A stretch of 64,000 nt of DNA from Hippopus hippopus (taxonomy: Eukaryota; Mollusca; Bivalvia; Cardiida; Cardiidae): NCBI GenBank assembly GCA_946811185.2, contig OX328099.1:38489299-38553298 (forward strand), read 5' to 3'. This document shows, in pieces, positions 33,365 to 45,033 of this stretch; the first letter of the stretch is position 1; each line of letters starts with the position of its first letter. The notes below the pieces were generated by a model. It was not told the DNA's origin and did no database searches. It saw nothing but the letters and a program-made list of their open reading frames with translations. Made by a program: the position numbers and the translations under genes.

Positions 33365-33594
33365 TTAACCTTTCACAACACTATCCCATGTTTTAACGAC
33401 CCTGATGAAGAAGCACTCTGAAAACATTGTGGGAAAAGGAGAAAATGCTGGTAACCAGTATATTCTCCTTTCCCCACAATATTTTCTATCTTCTAAAAGA
33501 AAAATTTTAGGTTTTGAGTAACTCTTAACTTGTCGTCTGCAAATGCTTTCAATTTGGTCAAGTCTAAATTTGTTGTCGTTTGGTAAAAAGTTAA
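33365..33594 (-). repeat. MITE family A, well preserved
   Basis: TTAACCTTTCACAACACTATC to GTCGTTTGGTAAAAAGTTAA. Core arms ACATTGTGGGAAAAGGAGAA and TTCTCCTTTCCCCACAATAT can form a long hairpin. Confidence 0.85.
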
Positions 33595-34029
33595 AGGTAG
33601 CAGTACTTGTATCTTTGTGTAAGAAGTGGGCGTGCAAATAGGCCCACAAAAAGGTATACAGGAGCCCGCAGAATAAATATATTCACATTTTTTACCAATC
33701 ACAAGTGACTATTTATATTCACTCGAGACTTAGACAAAAAAAAAAATACGTCAAACGCAGCTTCTTTAGATAGGTGGATTTATATATATAGATATATCCA
33801 TCAAAAATTATGAAGCGCTGTATCTTGAGCCGTTGGTTCTCAAAACAAACAATAATTACCTTTTTAAAAAAGATTGACGGCCAAAGGGCATATTATTAGT
33901 TCATATTAGTGGAATATGAACGTTGGAAACAATTTGTGGTTAAATATGAAGAGAAATAATGAAAAGTAACCCCCAACAGCATTTTCCTCATTTTTTTTTT
34001 GTTATGCATATTGTTGAATGAAAGTTTGG

Positions 34030-34062
34030 TGGTTTTTTTTTTTTTTTGGGGGGGGGGGGGGG
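34030..34062. repeat. Poly-T next to poly-G run
   Basis: About 15 T followed by about 15 G. The mirror arrangement (C run, then A run) lies at 63642-63674. It is a G-quadruplex candidate or slippage tract. ORFs over it are low-complexity artefacts. Confidence 0.8.
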
Positions 34063-34285
34063 CAAAATTGTCTTTCTTTTTCGTTTTGCAAAGTGTACGT
34101 ATTTGCATTTTTGCGTACAGGCAGATGCGCCCCTGCTGTCCACATATTTTACCAATCGCAACATACTATTTATTCAGTCGCGTACTTTAATACCCACAAG
34201 TACACGTAGATCAAAAGCCAGCGCAGTCAGCTACCCCAAAAACAGAGTGCTACCAATATCGTCTTAAACTTCGATGTTATTTGTG

Positions 34286-34497
34286 TTAAACCTTATCCTG
34301 TTGAAAAAGTTGAATTAAACTTTCAAGCCGGTAGTAAAAACCAAAATTATGTTATTAAAAACTTACTTTTTCTAGAAAAATATCTCCCAATCGGACAGTG
34401 TAGATCCAAGATCAGACTGCACGTTCTGTGCAGTCTGATCTTGATCTACGCTGTCCGCAAAAGGTCAATAAGTTGCACTTAGCAGCTTAATGGTTAA
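34286..34497 (+). repeat. MITE family B, well preserved
   Basis: TTAAACCTTATCCTGTTGAA to AGCAGCTTAATGGTTAA. The core AAGATCAGACTGCACGTTCT reads into GTGCAGTCTGATCTTGATCT, a near-perfect palindrome. Confidence 0.85.
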
Positions 34498-34726
34498 ACA
34501 CGTTGGGTGAAGGTGTAAAGAACACCTGGTTTCTATTGTTATGAGCTATTCAAAAAAAGCAATGTGTACTTATCAGAATAATCAGCTGGATGCCTACCCA
34601 AAGGTATTATGGTATTTAGGTTAATTATTTTGTCCAACAGGGACATGTCTGGAACAGTTCAAAATCATATTAATGATCACAAGATCAATTTAGAGTGTAC
34701 ATTAAATTTTTAAGGTTTAAGTAAAC

Positions 34727-34850
34727 ACTTTACCCACGCAATCCCGAGTTTTAACGACCCCTGGAAGAGAAGGCCTTTGAGAATATCGTTGGAAAAGGAG
34801 AAAATGCTGGTAACCACCATTTTCTCTCTTTCCCATAATATTTTCTGTCC
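34727..34850 (-). repeat. Partial MITE family A
   Basis: CACTTTACCCACGCAATCCC, the core TGGAAAAGGAGAAAATGCTG and its partner TTTTCTCTCTTTCCCATAAT. The left half after about 34850 is weak. Confidence 0.65.
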
Positions 34851-34975
34851 AGCAAGTGCTATCACTTGAACTATATTTCATTTGTACTCTTAAATGCTTC
34901 CGAATAGGTCCAGTCCGGAATTTCGTATCGTGATAAGAAAATCATGGGGTTTGAAATGTTATCAGCAATTAATAC

Positions 34976-35191
34976 TTAATTGACTCTGTCGCTGCCAACA
35001 AAATGACTTCGACTATTTTCGGGGTCTAAAACTAGATTTCTTCTGCGATTGAATCTAGTTTTTGTCAAGGTTTAACAACGGGTAGCTGACGATGTTGATC
35101 AAAGATTTGACTGTACGTTCTGTGCAATCTAACTGTGATCTTCGCCGTCTGCTAAAACTATTTAAGTCGCCATTGGCAGCGACACAGTTAA
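34976..35191. repeat. TTAA-flanked MITE related to family B
   Basis: Ends TTAATTGACTCTGTCGCTGCC and GGCAGCGACACAGTTAA are inverted repeats. The interior has GATCAAAGATTTGACTGTAC and TGTGCAATCTAAC, a diverged B core. A second partial copy runs about 35385-35475, and fragments lie near 17870 and 27750. Confidence 0.65.
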
Positions 35192-35747
35192 ACCAACCGT
35201 CTGGAATTACGAACAAAACCAGGCGTAGTTTAAACATCAATTGCTGCAAGAGTATGTCTAACGTCACAAATGGTTCGATTTTCACGGCTAGCCAGTTAAA
35301 AAAGAATGACTATTAGTCTTTCAGATGAGCCAATAAACCTAGGTTCCATTAGACGATGCTATATACCGAGCAAGTTAAGGACGTTGTAACTTAGGACATG
35401 TTCTGTGCAGCCTGATCTTGATCAACGCCGTTCACTAAAGCTATTTTCGTCGTCACTGGCATCGACTGAGTCAAGCAAAACTGTTTTACGGCTCGTTAGG
35501 ATCAGTTTCTCAATCTGCTGCTATATTTCCGGAATGTTGTCCTGCAAGACAGTAAGAGTTGCTTGCAGGCGGTAACGCTCTTAAGTACCAGTGCCGCTGA
35601 CTTTCTCAGTTGAAACACAAGTTGGAAGAATATCGTACAGAAAATAACGGGAAAAAAAAAGAAAAAAAAAAACCTTTCAACAAGGCAACAACGAAAAGAC
35701 TTTCTTTATTTTCTTTATGTCAAAAAATGAAATCCCGTTCGTGCATG

Positions 35748-35964
35748 CTAATCCTTTATCGCACAGGCCTGGGTTTTAGCGACCTTGAGGAAAAATGCCT
35801 ATGGTAACATGGTGGGAAAAGAAGACAATCATTTTTCCCTTTCCCAACAATGTTGTTTACCCTTCCATAGACAAATTCAGGTTTTTGAGTCAAGTTTAAT
35901 TTGTCGTCTGCAAATGCTTTGGATTTGGACCAGGCTACACTTTTGTCGTCTGGTAAAGTGTTAA
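35748..35964 (-). repeat. MITE family A copy
   Basis: TAATCCTTTATCGCACAGGC to GTCGTCTGGTAAAGTGTTAA. The core GGTGGGAAAAGAAGACAATC is partly degenerate. Confidence 0.7.
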
Positions 35965-36099
35965 GCCATGTACTGTGCTCAATTGTAAAGAAATTCTGTT
36001 GAAGAGTGTGTCCTTAATAGCACAAATGTAGATTTAGGAAAGATTGTGGTGCGTTTGTTAGTTCCACTTCTAGTTTGGTGGTACCTGAGCAATAATAAT

Positions 36100-36362
36100 G
36101 AGCCATACTCTGTGAAAAGAGGGTTTAATACATCTGCAAAAAGTATCAACACAGGTCAGCATGCGCAATCCGCGCAGGCTGACCCAGGTCGAAACGTTTT
36201 GCTTTTGGTAAATTTTCTGCATGTCAAAGGACTATTCTACGTCACGATTTAATCTGTTGTTAGACTTAGTGGATTTTAGGAATCCATAATTATATAATGA
36301 CTTGATCCATAATTATATAATCACAGAGATGCACTAAGCCCCCTTTTGCCAGGACATGATCT
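36100..36362 (+). repeat. MITE family C copy
   Basis: GAGCCATACTCTGTGAAAAG to CTTTTGCCAGGACATGAT. Includes the hairpin arms GCGCAATCCGCGCAGGCTGA and a duplicated TCCATAATTATATAAT. Confidence 0.75.
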
Positions 36363-37583
36363 TATTATCATTGTACCCATTATACTGTCATTTAATATTT
36401 TCCCTCCATTTTGACATAATAGATAATCAGCGCTGAAATACGTGAAATGATATAACTGGAATAAAGACACTTCTTCGGCACGGTTTGCATTATTGTGTAA
36501 AACTTGTTTCTTTAAGCATCGTATGGGTTCAATACAACGCCTTGCAGTAAAATTATTAACATGGATTAAGATGGTAAAAATACTACATTTCGACTAGATA
36601 CGTATCATTTTTTTAAAGGGGACTATTCAGATTTTCATCACTTCAGTAAAATTACAAAAGGATTTATCACTGAATTAACTAGGGCAAAAGCTGGCAAATC
36701 AACAGAGAAGAAGAAAGACAAAAATATGAGAAAATAATCATAAAAACTTTTTTTCAGAGGTATTTCCCTTACGAGCTGCCGGTAGCTTCTAAAGGTATCT
36801 TTAGATTTTGCACCAAAGTTTCTCAAAGATTTTTAGAAATGTCACGTGGCCAATAACGCACGTCGATTACGAGGATTAGAATTCAAATCAATATGATGAC
36901 ATCATATCTGATGTAATAAAAATAGACGGAGTTACCGATTGCATATGTAGGCCTACAATCCCTTTGTTTATTACATGTTTTGACGGAATGTTATTGAACT
37001 GTTTATACGATTTTTAAAAAATAGATCTAGATGTATATCTAATGGTATAAAAATATATCGGTGTTTTGGGGAAAAAAAATTATAATAATAAGCTAATGAA
37101 AACTAAATGAGCTACTTTAGAGTCACATTCATGTACAAACCTCAATTCATCCGTTGATTATCTTTCAAACATTTCATTGATCAGCTAACGCTCTTTAAAA
37201 TAGACAAAACAAAGAAAATGAGCTAGAACGAAACCGTTCATCGTCAGAAACAAGAAAACAATATCATGACCATGATATTCAGCGTTACAACAAAAAGATA
37301 ATTTCTATGCTCCTAATAAAGGCTTCGAATACTAAGACCTCCTCTCAACAATATTTCGATTGCAGCATTTCGAAATGAATGCAATAAGAGATTATGCCAG
37401 TTTAACCTTGCAAAACAGAGACTTCTACGAACGGCAAAGGTCCAAGATCAGGCTAAAAGAGTGTACAGTCTGATCTTGGATCTACCCTGTCAACTTGTTT
37501 AGTCAAGCCTGAAAGATACATAGTGTATTTTATTTTCAGGCGTCGAAAGAGGTCGAATTTATATATTTGGCAAGGGAAAAGAG
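36363..37583. other. Gene-free stretch downstream of intronless receptor
   Basis: AT-rich. A family B-like copy (GGTCCAAGATCAGGC..ACAGTCTGATCTTGGATC) lies at about 37430-37500 and is followed by the AAGCCTGAAAGATAC..AGGCGTCGAAAGAG segment shared with 28390-28460. It should hold the 3' UTR of the minus-strand gene ending at 37584. Confidence 0.45.
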
Positions 37584-39095
37584 TTAAGCTGCCCTAAGAG
37601 ATAAGGGAGCAAGAAAGAAAACACTGAGAACACCTTGTATGGAGAGAAAAACAAATAAAAAGAAAAAATCTAAAAAGTTTCCAATATATAACCAGTCAAT
37701 TGTTGTACCGTCATCTCTCTGACGGGTTATTTGAGTTTGTCCTGGTTCATCGTCAATAAAGGAGTTAGTGCGACTGATAGATGTACAAGCCCCGTCTGTA
37801 TTATAAGACTGGTTACCAGCATGATCGTGCCTTTCCTTTATACTATCGCTGGTTTCTTTTTCCAGGGCTGCCCCCAGTGGTGTTATGCCGCTTTGTGTGT
37901 TTAATGTAGAACTTTGCGCTTCTGAAATACTTGAGGAATGTCTCAAGTCAGTATTGGCTCTTTCCACATCCCTGAAAGAAACGAGACTCATGGCATCACT
38001 TTGACGTCGTGTGCGATTTCGACGCCATCTTTTAAACTTGATACATTTAACAAATTCCACAAAGTGTACAAACCACCTTGGAAGTGGAACACCATTTTCT
38101 GCCATGTGGACCTTTATAAGAAGTACATTTACGATACTTAACACGGCTGTAAGTGTCATCATTAGAATAACATAATAACATAGAATCGACATAGGAGCAG
38201 ATGCCTCCGGCAGAAAGGACATGGTGACCTGTAGGAGCACAACAAATGACAGAAAACAAATTATTCCAAACCCAACACGTTCACCTGAGGCAGCAGGTAG
38301 TAAAAACAAGCAACCACTGAGAGCTGCCAATAGAATGATTGGAAACACAATGTTAATCGTAAAATATAAGGCATTTCTACGGATGTTTATCCCGAACACA
38401 GCTTTGTAATACCCTCCCTCTACATCAACCCTGCTCTTTGTTTTGTCCATCGTCCAAATACCATTTTTTTCATAATCGTCAGATCCCCATGATGAAGATC
38501 CTGTTTGGAGTTGAATTAAAGTACTATCATGGATCCATGACTGAAATGTCAACACACATTCTTGTTCATCGAAAGGGAAAAAGCTGACATCCGGTGTGCA
38601 GGTAGCTTTTAGGATCATGCGCGGTTCCCAAGTCACTTTACCAGTTGCAGTTTCATACCTGGCCTTATAGGATGGATCCGCAATCCTCTGTATTGAGTTA
38701 GCTGAGTTCACTAGCACAATTACTGGAGTCCATATCAGTCGATAGTCCACCAGAAAAGACTCGACTGTAGCCGTATCAAACGCGGTTGTAGGTGAGTTTA
38801 CTGTAGCTATTTGATCAATCCACTCCATGTATAAACTTCCAACTATATCAATGGTTCCAGAAACAGGGTCGAATCCACCCAGCGAAAATATTTTTAAGGT
38901 TAGTGTCACTTCCACTGGAAGGTTGTCTGTCGGTATAGTCTGGCTGTATGAATCGCCATTTGTTGTGCCCACGATTGTATAAGCCTCCACAAGTTTTGTA
39001 TATTCTGTTTTCACTTGCTCGTAAGTGGCACCATATACACATGTCCATAGCATAGTCAAAACTTTAAGAGTTAGAGTCCATTTTACTAACGCCAT
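37584..39095 (-). CDS. Nicotinic receptor-like Cys-loop subunit, intronless
   Basis: Predicted cation-channel subunit of 503 residues in one uninterrupted frame. The frame extends 25 codons upstream (to 39170), but the Met at 39095 starts a good signal peptide (MALVKWTLTLKVLTMLWTC), so I chose it. The extracellular domain carries the Cys loop CTPDVSFFPFDEQEC (C166-C180). M1 is about 242-265, S-G-E-R precedes M2 (E272), M2 keeps the 9' Leu, M3 is about 300-330 and M4 about 467-497. The M3-M4 loop is about 135 residues, basic near the membrane then Ser/Thr-rich. The loop C cysteine pair is missing. It shares long identities (GERVGF, CFLSFV, PMSILCYYVI) with the gene at 45.6-51.4 kb. Lack of introns, against one and three in its neighbours, suggests retroposition or intron loss. 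Confidence 0.92.
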   Translation of the reverse strand: MALVKWTLTLKVLTMLWTCVYGATYEQVKTEYTKLVEAYTIVGTTNGDSYSQTIPTDNLPVEVTLTLKIFSLGGFDPVSGTIDIVGSLYMEWIDQIATVNSPTTAFDTATVESFLVDYRLIWTPVIVLVNSANSIQRIADPSYKARYETATGKVTWEPRMILKATCTPDVSFFPFDEQECVLTFQSWIHDSTLIQLQTGSSSWGSDDYEKNGIWTMDKTKSRVDVEGGYYKAVFGINIRRNALYFTINIVFPIILLAALSGCLFLLPAASGERVGFGIICFLSFVVLLQVTMSFLPEASAPMSILCYYVILMMTLTAVLSIVNVLLIKVHMAENGVPLPRWFVHFVEFVKCIKFKRWRRNRTRRQSDAMSLVSFRDVERANTDLRHSSSISEAQSSTLNTQSGITPLGAALEKETSDSIKERHDHAGNQSYNTDGACTSISRTNSFIDDEPGQTQITRQRDDGTTIDWLYIGNFLDFFFLFVFLSIQGVLSVFFLAPLSLRAA

Positions 39096-39170
39096 CTTTA
39101 GTAAAAAAGATTCAATTAAAAATACATTATCTAAATCTGAAGCAAAGACTGTGAAAGGTGCTTTTCCCAC

Positions 39171-39993
39171 TTCTGAGCTTTACTTTCTTCGATGCTTCGT
39201 TGCTTCATTGAAATATGTTGATACTTTAACACATTACCATTGTGAGACATAAGAACAAATTGAACCATAAACTTTACTTCAAACTAAACATCGCTCTATG
39301 ATCAATAGTCCTAAACGATCTTGACCGTAATCTACAATCCTGAAATTGCATTGTCTGACCTATATTTAAGCGCACATTTTTTTCTAATAATTCTGTCTTC
39401 ATCGTTTGTAAATAAAAAAAAAAGATGATATCCTTTGATGAATCCTTATAAAACTTGTCCAAAAAGATCACACGTGGAGCACATGCCACCATCTATATCA
39501 TTTATTTTCGATAGTTTTAGATGTGTACCTACCTCAGAATGACTTATCAAAATGTGCGTGACCCTTTCATCTCACAGTGAAAAGTTTAATCGTCCCAGTG
39601 ATAGCCAGATTTCGAACGATTGTGATTATGGGGGTACTTGCTTCCCACAAGCAAGGTTTCTTTTCCAGCAATGTTTACAATCTCACTAAGATACAAAGTA
39701 TTTTCCTTTTCTGACATGACTTTACAAAAACTGCTGTTTGCCTGGGAGGTAAAGGATTAATTAGCCCCTATTCAAATTTCTATTGTTTTCGTGGATCTAT
39801 TGAAATGATAAGATGGTATCTCTGCCAGCCTGTACGATTTATGGGGACCTCCATGGCATAAGCTTAAGACACAGACTTATAGTACTAATGTTACAAGCTC
39901 GATACTAGCTGGAACCGCAGTTTACGGCAAAGTCAATAGGCAAACGTTTTTCCAGATCCCAAGTGCTGATAGATGAGACATGGAGAATGTATA
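39171..39993. other. Upstream region of intronless receptor gene
   Basis: Holds the expected promoter and 5' UTR. A degenerate family A-like core (CAAGCAAGGTTTCTTTTCC..AATGTTT) lies near 39649-39680. No promoter motif could be assigned. Confidence 0.35.
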
Positions 39994-40261
39994 ATTGAGC
40001 CGCGCTCTGTGAAAAGAGGGCTTAATGCATCTGCGAAAAGTTTCGACCCAGGTCAGCCTGCGCACTCCGCGCAGGCTGACCTGGGCCGAAACTTTTCGCT
40101 ATTGGTCGATTTTCTGCATGTCAAAGGATCAATCTACCTCATGATTGAGTCGGTTGTTAAAAAAAGTGGCTATTATGGATCCATAAGTATGTGATGGCTT
40201 TCTTGGTATGATGGATTACGGAGATGCATTAAGCCCCCTTTTGCCAGAGCACGGCTCAATT
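39994..40261 (+). repeat. MITE family C, best copy
   Basis: ATTGAGCCGCGCTCTGTGAA to CCAGAGCACGGCTCAAT, terminal inverted repeats of about 40 bp. A perfect 17-bp GC-rich hairpin sits inside: CCCAGGTCAGCCTGCGC (40047-40063) and its complement 40069-40085, with a 5-bp loop. No coding capacity. Confidence 0.85.
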
Positions 40262-40264
40262 ATA

Positions 40265-40478
40265 TTAACCCTTATCCTGCTAAATAAATTAAATGAAACT
40301 TTCAAGCCGACAGTAAAACCCCGATTGATGATATTTCAAATTTAACTTTTGGAGAAAAAGATATCGCTTTATCGGACAGTGTAGATCAAAGATCAGACTG
40401 CACGTTTTGTGCTGTCTGATCTTGATCCACACTGTCCGCAAAAGGTCAGTGAGTAGCACTTAGCAGCCTAAGGGTTAA
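40265..40478 (+). repeat. MITE family B, best copy
   Basis: TTAACCCTTATCCTGCTAAA to TTAGCAGCCTAAGGGTTAA, inverted ends with TTAA. The core AAGATCAGACTGCACGTTTT faces TGCTGTCTGATCTTGATCC. It lies 4 bp from the family C copy. Confidence 0.87.
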
Positions 40479-40937
40479 TGCCGAATTGTGACAGTAAATT
40501 GCTGAAAATTGAGTTAGGTCCCCTCAGGCAATTTTTCAGCGTAGCTATTTACACTGAGTTATGACCTACATCTTGGTATTTAAATGCTTGAATGAATAAA
40601 TAGTAACTTGCGATTGGTAAAAAAAAATGATACGTTTATTGTGCGGGTTTACAACAATAGTTTGAAATCGTCGGTACCCCGTTGAACCACAACAAAGTTT
40701 CAATATTCATATTCCAGTACCTATTACGCCGTCTATCGTCCTCCTGCGTATCTGAATGCGCTGCCTTTTGACCTACTTTGAATAGATAAAATCGAATGAA
40801 TTGACGGCAATTTTCCATTTGTAAAAAGATGCATAGATTTGTTTAGCGACTGGGCAAAAATGCACATAGTTTTATTCAGTGACTCCCTGCCAGCCAATCT
40901 CGTTAGATTTCGGAATCAGCCGAGTGCACGTGAGTGT
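40479..40937. other. Gene-free stretch
   Basis: ATAAATAGTAACTTGCGATT near 40597 is the inverted form of TACTATTTATTCAGTCGC-like phrases at about 34166. No gene was recognised. Confidence 0.4.
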
Positions 40938-41559
40938 CATATTATGGTGGCATATTTCTGCCACGAGATACGGGATAGCTATCATGATAATTTTAGTAAA
41001 CTATCGCGATAAATTAAAAGTTTCCTGGAAATCTTATCAAGAAAGTGAAAAGTTTCTTGATAAAAGTATCACGATAAACTAATATTTTATCGCAAAATTT
41101 CTGAACCGTGCTCGAAGCTGACATGCGAGATAAAACTATTGTGATATCTATAAATAGAAAATGCATCATTTGGATGAACTCGGTAGTTTTGACTTAAAGG
41201 GCAACTACAGCCAAAATCTCATTTTGGATATATAAATCCTTTAATGAAAACAATCTTAAATTTGAAAACCGTATTTCAATGTTATAAGCGAAAATGTGGT
41301 TGCACACCTGTGCGAGTTTGTGAAATCTGCAATAAAGCGGATGTGACGCCACACTTATTTCGGCTTCTGTGTACTATTAATTTGCTCTGATACTGACTTT
41401 TTTTTCTCAAAGCCTTATCTTCCCTCATGTCGGGAGACGACTGTCGTATGCCGGGTGCCGAGTTTAAGCACTATTTCGAGCCAGGAGATGACTATTTATT
41501 CGCCAGTTTGCTGTCTGTCTGTCTGAACCGAATGACGTGGCTTAATATCGGATTTACCA

Positions 41560-41755
41560 TTAATCCTCAACAGGTTAAGTAAACCTTCATGCCGATTGCA
41601 AAATTTCGAATAGTGCTAGTTTTTGGAGATACAAAAATAGATATCTCCGTATTGGACACTGTACATAAGATCAGATTGCACGTTCTGTGCAGTCTGATCT
41701 TAATATACACTGTTTGGAAAAGGTCACTGAGTCGCGCTCAGCAGCCTTGGGGCCC
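41560..41755 (+). repeat. MITE family B copy
   Basis: TTAATCCTCAACAGGTTAAG, the core AGATCAGATTGCACGTTCTG plus TGCAGTCTGATCTTAATATA, and the end CGCGCTCAGCAGCCTTGGGG. Confidence 0.75.
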
Positions 41756-41825
41756 CACAGAAATTTAAATGAGGCAAGAAATCAATGGTGAATTCACTGT
41801 TGATTATCCATCTCTTTCATATGAG

Positions 41826-41895
41826 AGCGAGCGAGCGCGCGCGAGAGAGAGAGAGAGAGAGAGGGAGAGAGAGGGAGAGAAAGAGAGAGAGAGAG
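41826..41895. repeat. GA microsatellite
   Basis: About 70 bp of GCGA then GA/GGGA repeats. Confidence 0.9.
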
Positions 41896-43845
41896 TTGGA
41901 GGGTAGTTAGAATAGAAATTCGACAAGCAGGTTATGGGATTTTTTTTTTTTATTTAAGATCGTATGAATGAGGAAAATACAAAAGTTATGATGTTAGACT
42001 TACCCATTTAACCTGTGTAAAATTCCAAATTCCATTCACATTTTATAAGAAAAAGGGCTCAATATCGTCGTGAAAACAAAAGAGTAACTTTGTACATGAC
42101 ATGTTTAGGACAAGTGCTTGTTAACCCCCAGCTGCAAGCCGGGCAAAAAAAATATGTGAGACCACAACGGTGCGATACCAACATCAAAGAGGCGCCGAAT
42201 TAACCCTTTGCATTGATGGAACACACAATTCTTTTCGTAAAATAAAAAGTTGGCGCACTAAAATCTTGTGTAAAGTTTGTATGCAGTTATAAATTTTTAA
42301 TTTACGCTGCATTTTTATGGTCAGCAATCTGCATCTGTTATCTGGTACATGATTACAGCGAGAAATACGGAAGAAGAGAGTTAAATAATTTTTGTCCACG
42401 TTGGCATTTCCACTTAAATTTTACTCCTTTCATGTCTCAGTATGTAGGAAATGGACTGACCCTGTATTTTACAGACGATTAAAAACGTTTACTGCATGGT
42501 ATGGAGGGCAGGAAGGCAGGAGGCAATTCAGACAATCTTTTAACGTTGTTGTTGATGAAAGGAAAAAAAAAAACCGTAGGAAAATAAATGAAGATCAAGT
42601 GAAAAAATAAAAAATGAATTTAACTTTAATAGCAAATTCAGGATGTGTGCTGGATTTGACATTGTTCGTGAATGTTAAAGAGAGGATACGATTTCTGAGG
42701 TAGATTAAGGCTTTTAATTCTTCCCAAGCTGAAGGAGACATGTAAAATGCTGACACTGATGGTGTAGATCAAGATCAGGCTGCGCAGGATTTGTAGACCG
42801 TTCAATGATCGACGGTGTCCTATATTTGGTAGAAACAGCCTTAGAACTGTACTCGAATGACTTACTTTACACATTGCAACGTTCCTTCTTCCTTCTACCA
42901 CCTAGTAGAAGAGAATTTTGGCATGTTTCAACTATCTTGAGTTATTATTTCTTTTTTATTTTTATCTATTAAAATTCGTTGATTAGGTAGTGGTATAATT
43001 GAAATAACTTCAAGAAATAAATTTCAAAATAGTTTTGTTTCCCACCAGAAGAATAACTTTTCCTTTTCATAAGTACTATCTCCACTAGGCTAATTCATTC
43101 AACATTTCTTTCCTATGATTGTAGTAAGATGTAAGAGCGATAGAGGTGAAAATTCTGCAGTGCACAAGTGATTTAAACGTGATAAAGCGATTTATATCTT
43201 TACGAATTTCATGCAGTTTTTTCAGTTTTCTGCGGTAGTTCATATATAGCGACCATATCTTCTCCGTGACACTTGTAACGTCACGGCAAACTGCCGGAAG
43301 TCACGATTTTTTCAATTAGCGACTGTTAGACAGGTGAAAATCCGAAGTTTAAACCTCTATATCTCGTGAAGTAAGCATCACAGAACGCTAAAAAAAAAAA
43401 TTGTTAACATACTCTAGTATAGTTTTATCCGATTTGGAAATGAAAACTTTGGTCTGGAGTTACCCTTTAATAAGATTGCAGTAAGTAAAATTTCGAATCA
43501 TTAACATTTTTTTTTGTACCTTAATTGGTAAATTTTGACAATACTCGAAATGAACAGAGGTCTGTAAAATCACAAAGACGACTCGAAATGCCTCCTACGA
43601 ACAACTTTAAAACCATCCATGGAAAAGGAGAATTCATAAGGTTGTAGACGAAGGTGTTCCGAAACCGTATCTAATTATAGGTATCATGAATGTCAGTTGT
43701 AGGCACGAAAGCAGAAAAAATCATGATAAGAGTTAGAATTATCGCGATATTTTTATCATGAAAATTTTTGTTTTATCACGATACTTCTCTTAAATTATCA
43801 TGATAGCTATCTCGTATCTCGCGGCAGAAATATGCCACCATATCA

Positions 43846-44418
43846 TATAGACCCTGTGAATACATAAACACTTAAAGCTCTACGAATAGAAAGATAGCCT
43901 TCCATAGTGGTACAGCATGATGCAAGACTCTCCAATGCAGCTAAGCGACGCGTAGTACGGCTAGTGGTTGGATAGGTGAGTAGGTCCTGATTTTTAACGA
44001 AACACACAATTTACTGCTGTAACTTTTTTCCCCCATTTTTCGACGACGATTGGATTTTACTTGCAATCTTGAAATACATAATTATTTAATTGGAAATTTC
44101 ATTTTTCAACATGAAGTCTGATCTTCATCTACACTATCCAAAAAATAATAAATAAAATAAAACCAATAATAATAATAAAATAAATAAAAAATAAATGTAT
44201 CCCTACTAAGTAATTAGTGTTTCTCGTAGGAATAAATTAACAAAAAATTCATTAAATCGTACACGTAAAACATTTAAATTAGATTTAGGTCAATGAAGGT
44301 TTATTTCAGGTATCAACAAAATCATCGAGGTTAGAAGTTAATGACATCAATCATCAGAAATCTTTTTGAAGTCTTAAAATGATAGATTCCCCAACACACA
44401 TGTATGTAAACTGTATGA
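43846..44418. other. Gene-free stretch
   Basis: AT-rich. A family B core fragment (GAAGTCTGATCTTCATCTAC) lies near 44112, followed by an AATAAT/AAATAA low-complexity run at 44145-44200. Confidence 0.4.
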
Positions 44419-44685
44419 TTAATCATTTTTTATCAAACAGTCACGTGTTTTAACGACAATTTAAAAAAAAAAAAAAGCTTTTGAAACATTGTGGGAAAAG
44501 AATACAATACTGGTACCCAGCATTTCCTCCTTTTTACCACAATGTGTATACCCATATCTAAGTCAGATCACATGTTTTCTATCCTACCTAAAGTCAAATC
44601 CCACAATTTGAGTCACATCCAATCTGTCGTCTGCAAATGCTTTGAATTCGGACAAGTTCAAACTTTTGACGTTTGGTAGAGTTAA
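44419..44685 (-). repeat. MITE family A copy
   Basis: TTAATCATTTTTTATCAAAC to GACGTTTGGTAGAGTTAA, with the core ACATTGTGGGAAAAGAATAC. Confidence 0.75.
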
Positions 44686-44799
44686 CACTAGGTTCTGGAA
44701 CGTCTTTCCATACCCCAGTTAGCAGGCCTTTGTTTTGAATAAAATATACGTCTTATCAGATCTAAAAATTCTTCCAGTAATTTATCGGATCTTTTTTTT

Positions 44800-45033
44800 T
44801 TAACCTTTACCAATCATTCTGTGTTTCAAAGACCTAAAAGAAGAAAGTGTCCGAAAACCTTGCGTGAAAAGGAAAAAGATGCTGGCAACCAGCATTTTCT
44901 TCTTTTACCACAAACTTTTTTTTTTTTCTTGTAACTTCTTGAAATTGCTTTATTTGGGCCACATTTACTTTATTGTCTGCAAATGGATTCAATTTGGACG
45001 AGTCCAAAATTGTGTCGTTTTGTCAAGGATTAA
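44800..45033 (-). repeat. MITE family A copy
   Basis: TTAACCTTTACCAATCATTC to GTGTCGTTTTGTCAAGGATTAA. The core AAAGATGCTGGCAACCAGCA is a perfect inverted repeat around the loop. Confidence 0.75.

Larger units (their letters stand above)
41197..43472. mobile_element. Nested element with TTAAAGGG ends
   Basis: Left TTAAAGGGCAACTACAGCC and right GGTCTGGAGTTACCCTTTAA are imperfect inverted repeats of about 20-30 bp with TTAA at the tips. They lie inside the larger inverted pair. The interior is non-coding; short ORFs there have no domain. Confidence 0.45.
40938..43845. mobile_element. Foldback-like pair of inverted repeats around 2.9 kb
   Basis: Left TATGGTGGCATATTTCTGCC followed by ACGAGATACGGGATAGCTAT and CATGATAATTT (about 40945-40993) recurs inverted at about 43790-43841 with few mismatches. 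Beyond about 55 bp both arms degrade but share TATCRCGATAA motifs. It could be one large non-autonomous element or two insertions in opposite orientation. The interior holds a second, nested inverted repeat pair, a family B MITE and a GA microsatellite, but no transposase. Confidence 0.5.

Noticed and set aside
33999..34267. Several ORFs of about 63-73 residues
   Set aside because: They run through the poly-T/poly-G tract; composition artefact.
39096..39170. Upstream 25-codon extension of the intronless receptor
   Set aside because: It would place a non-hydrophobic stretch before an excellent signal peptide that starts at 39095.
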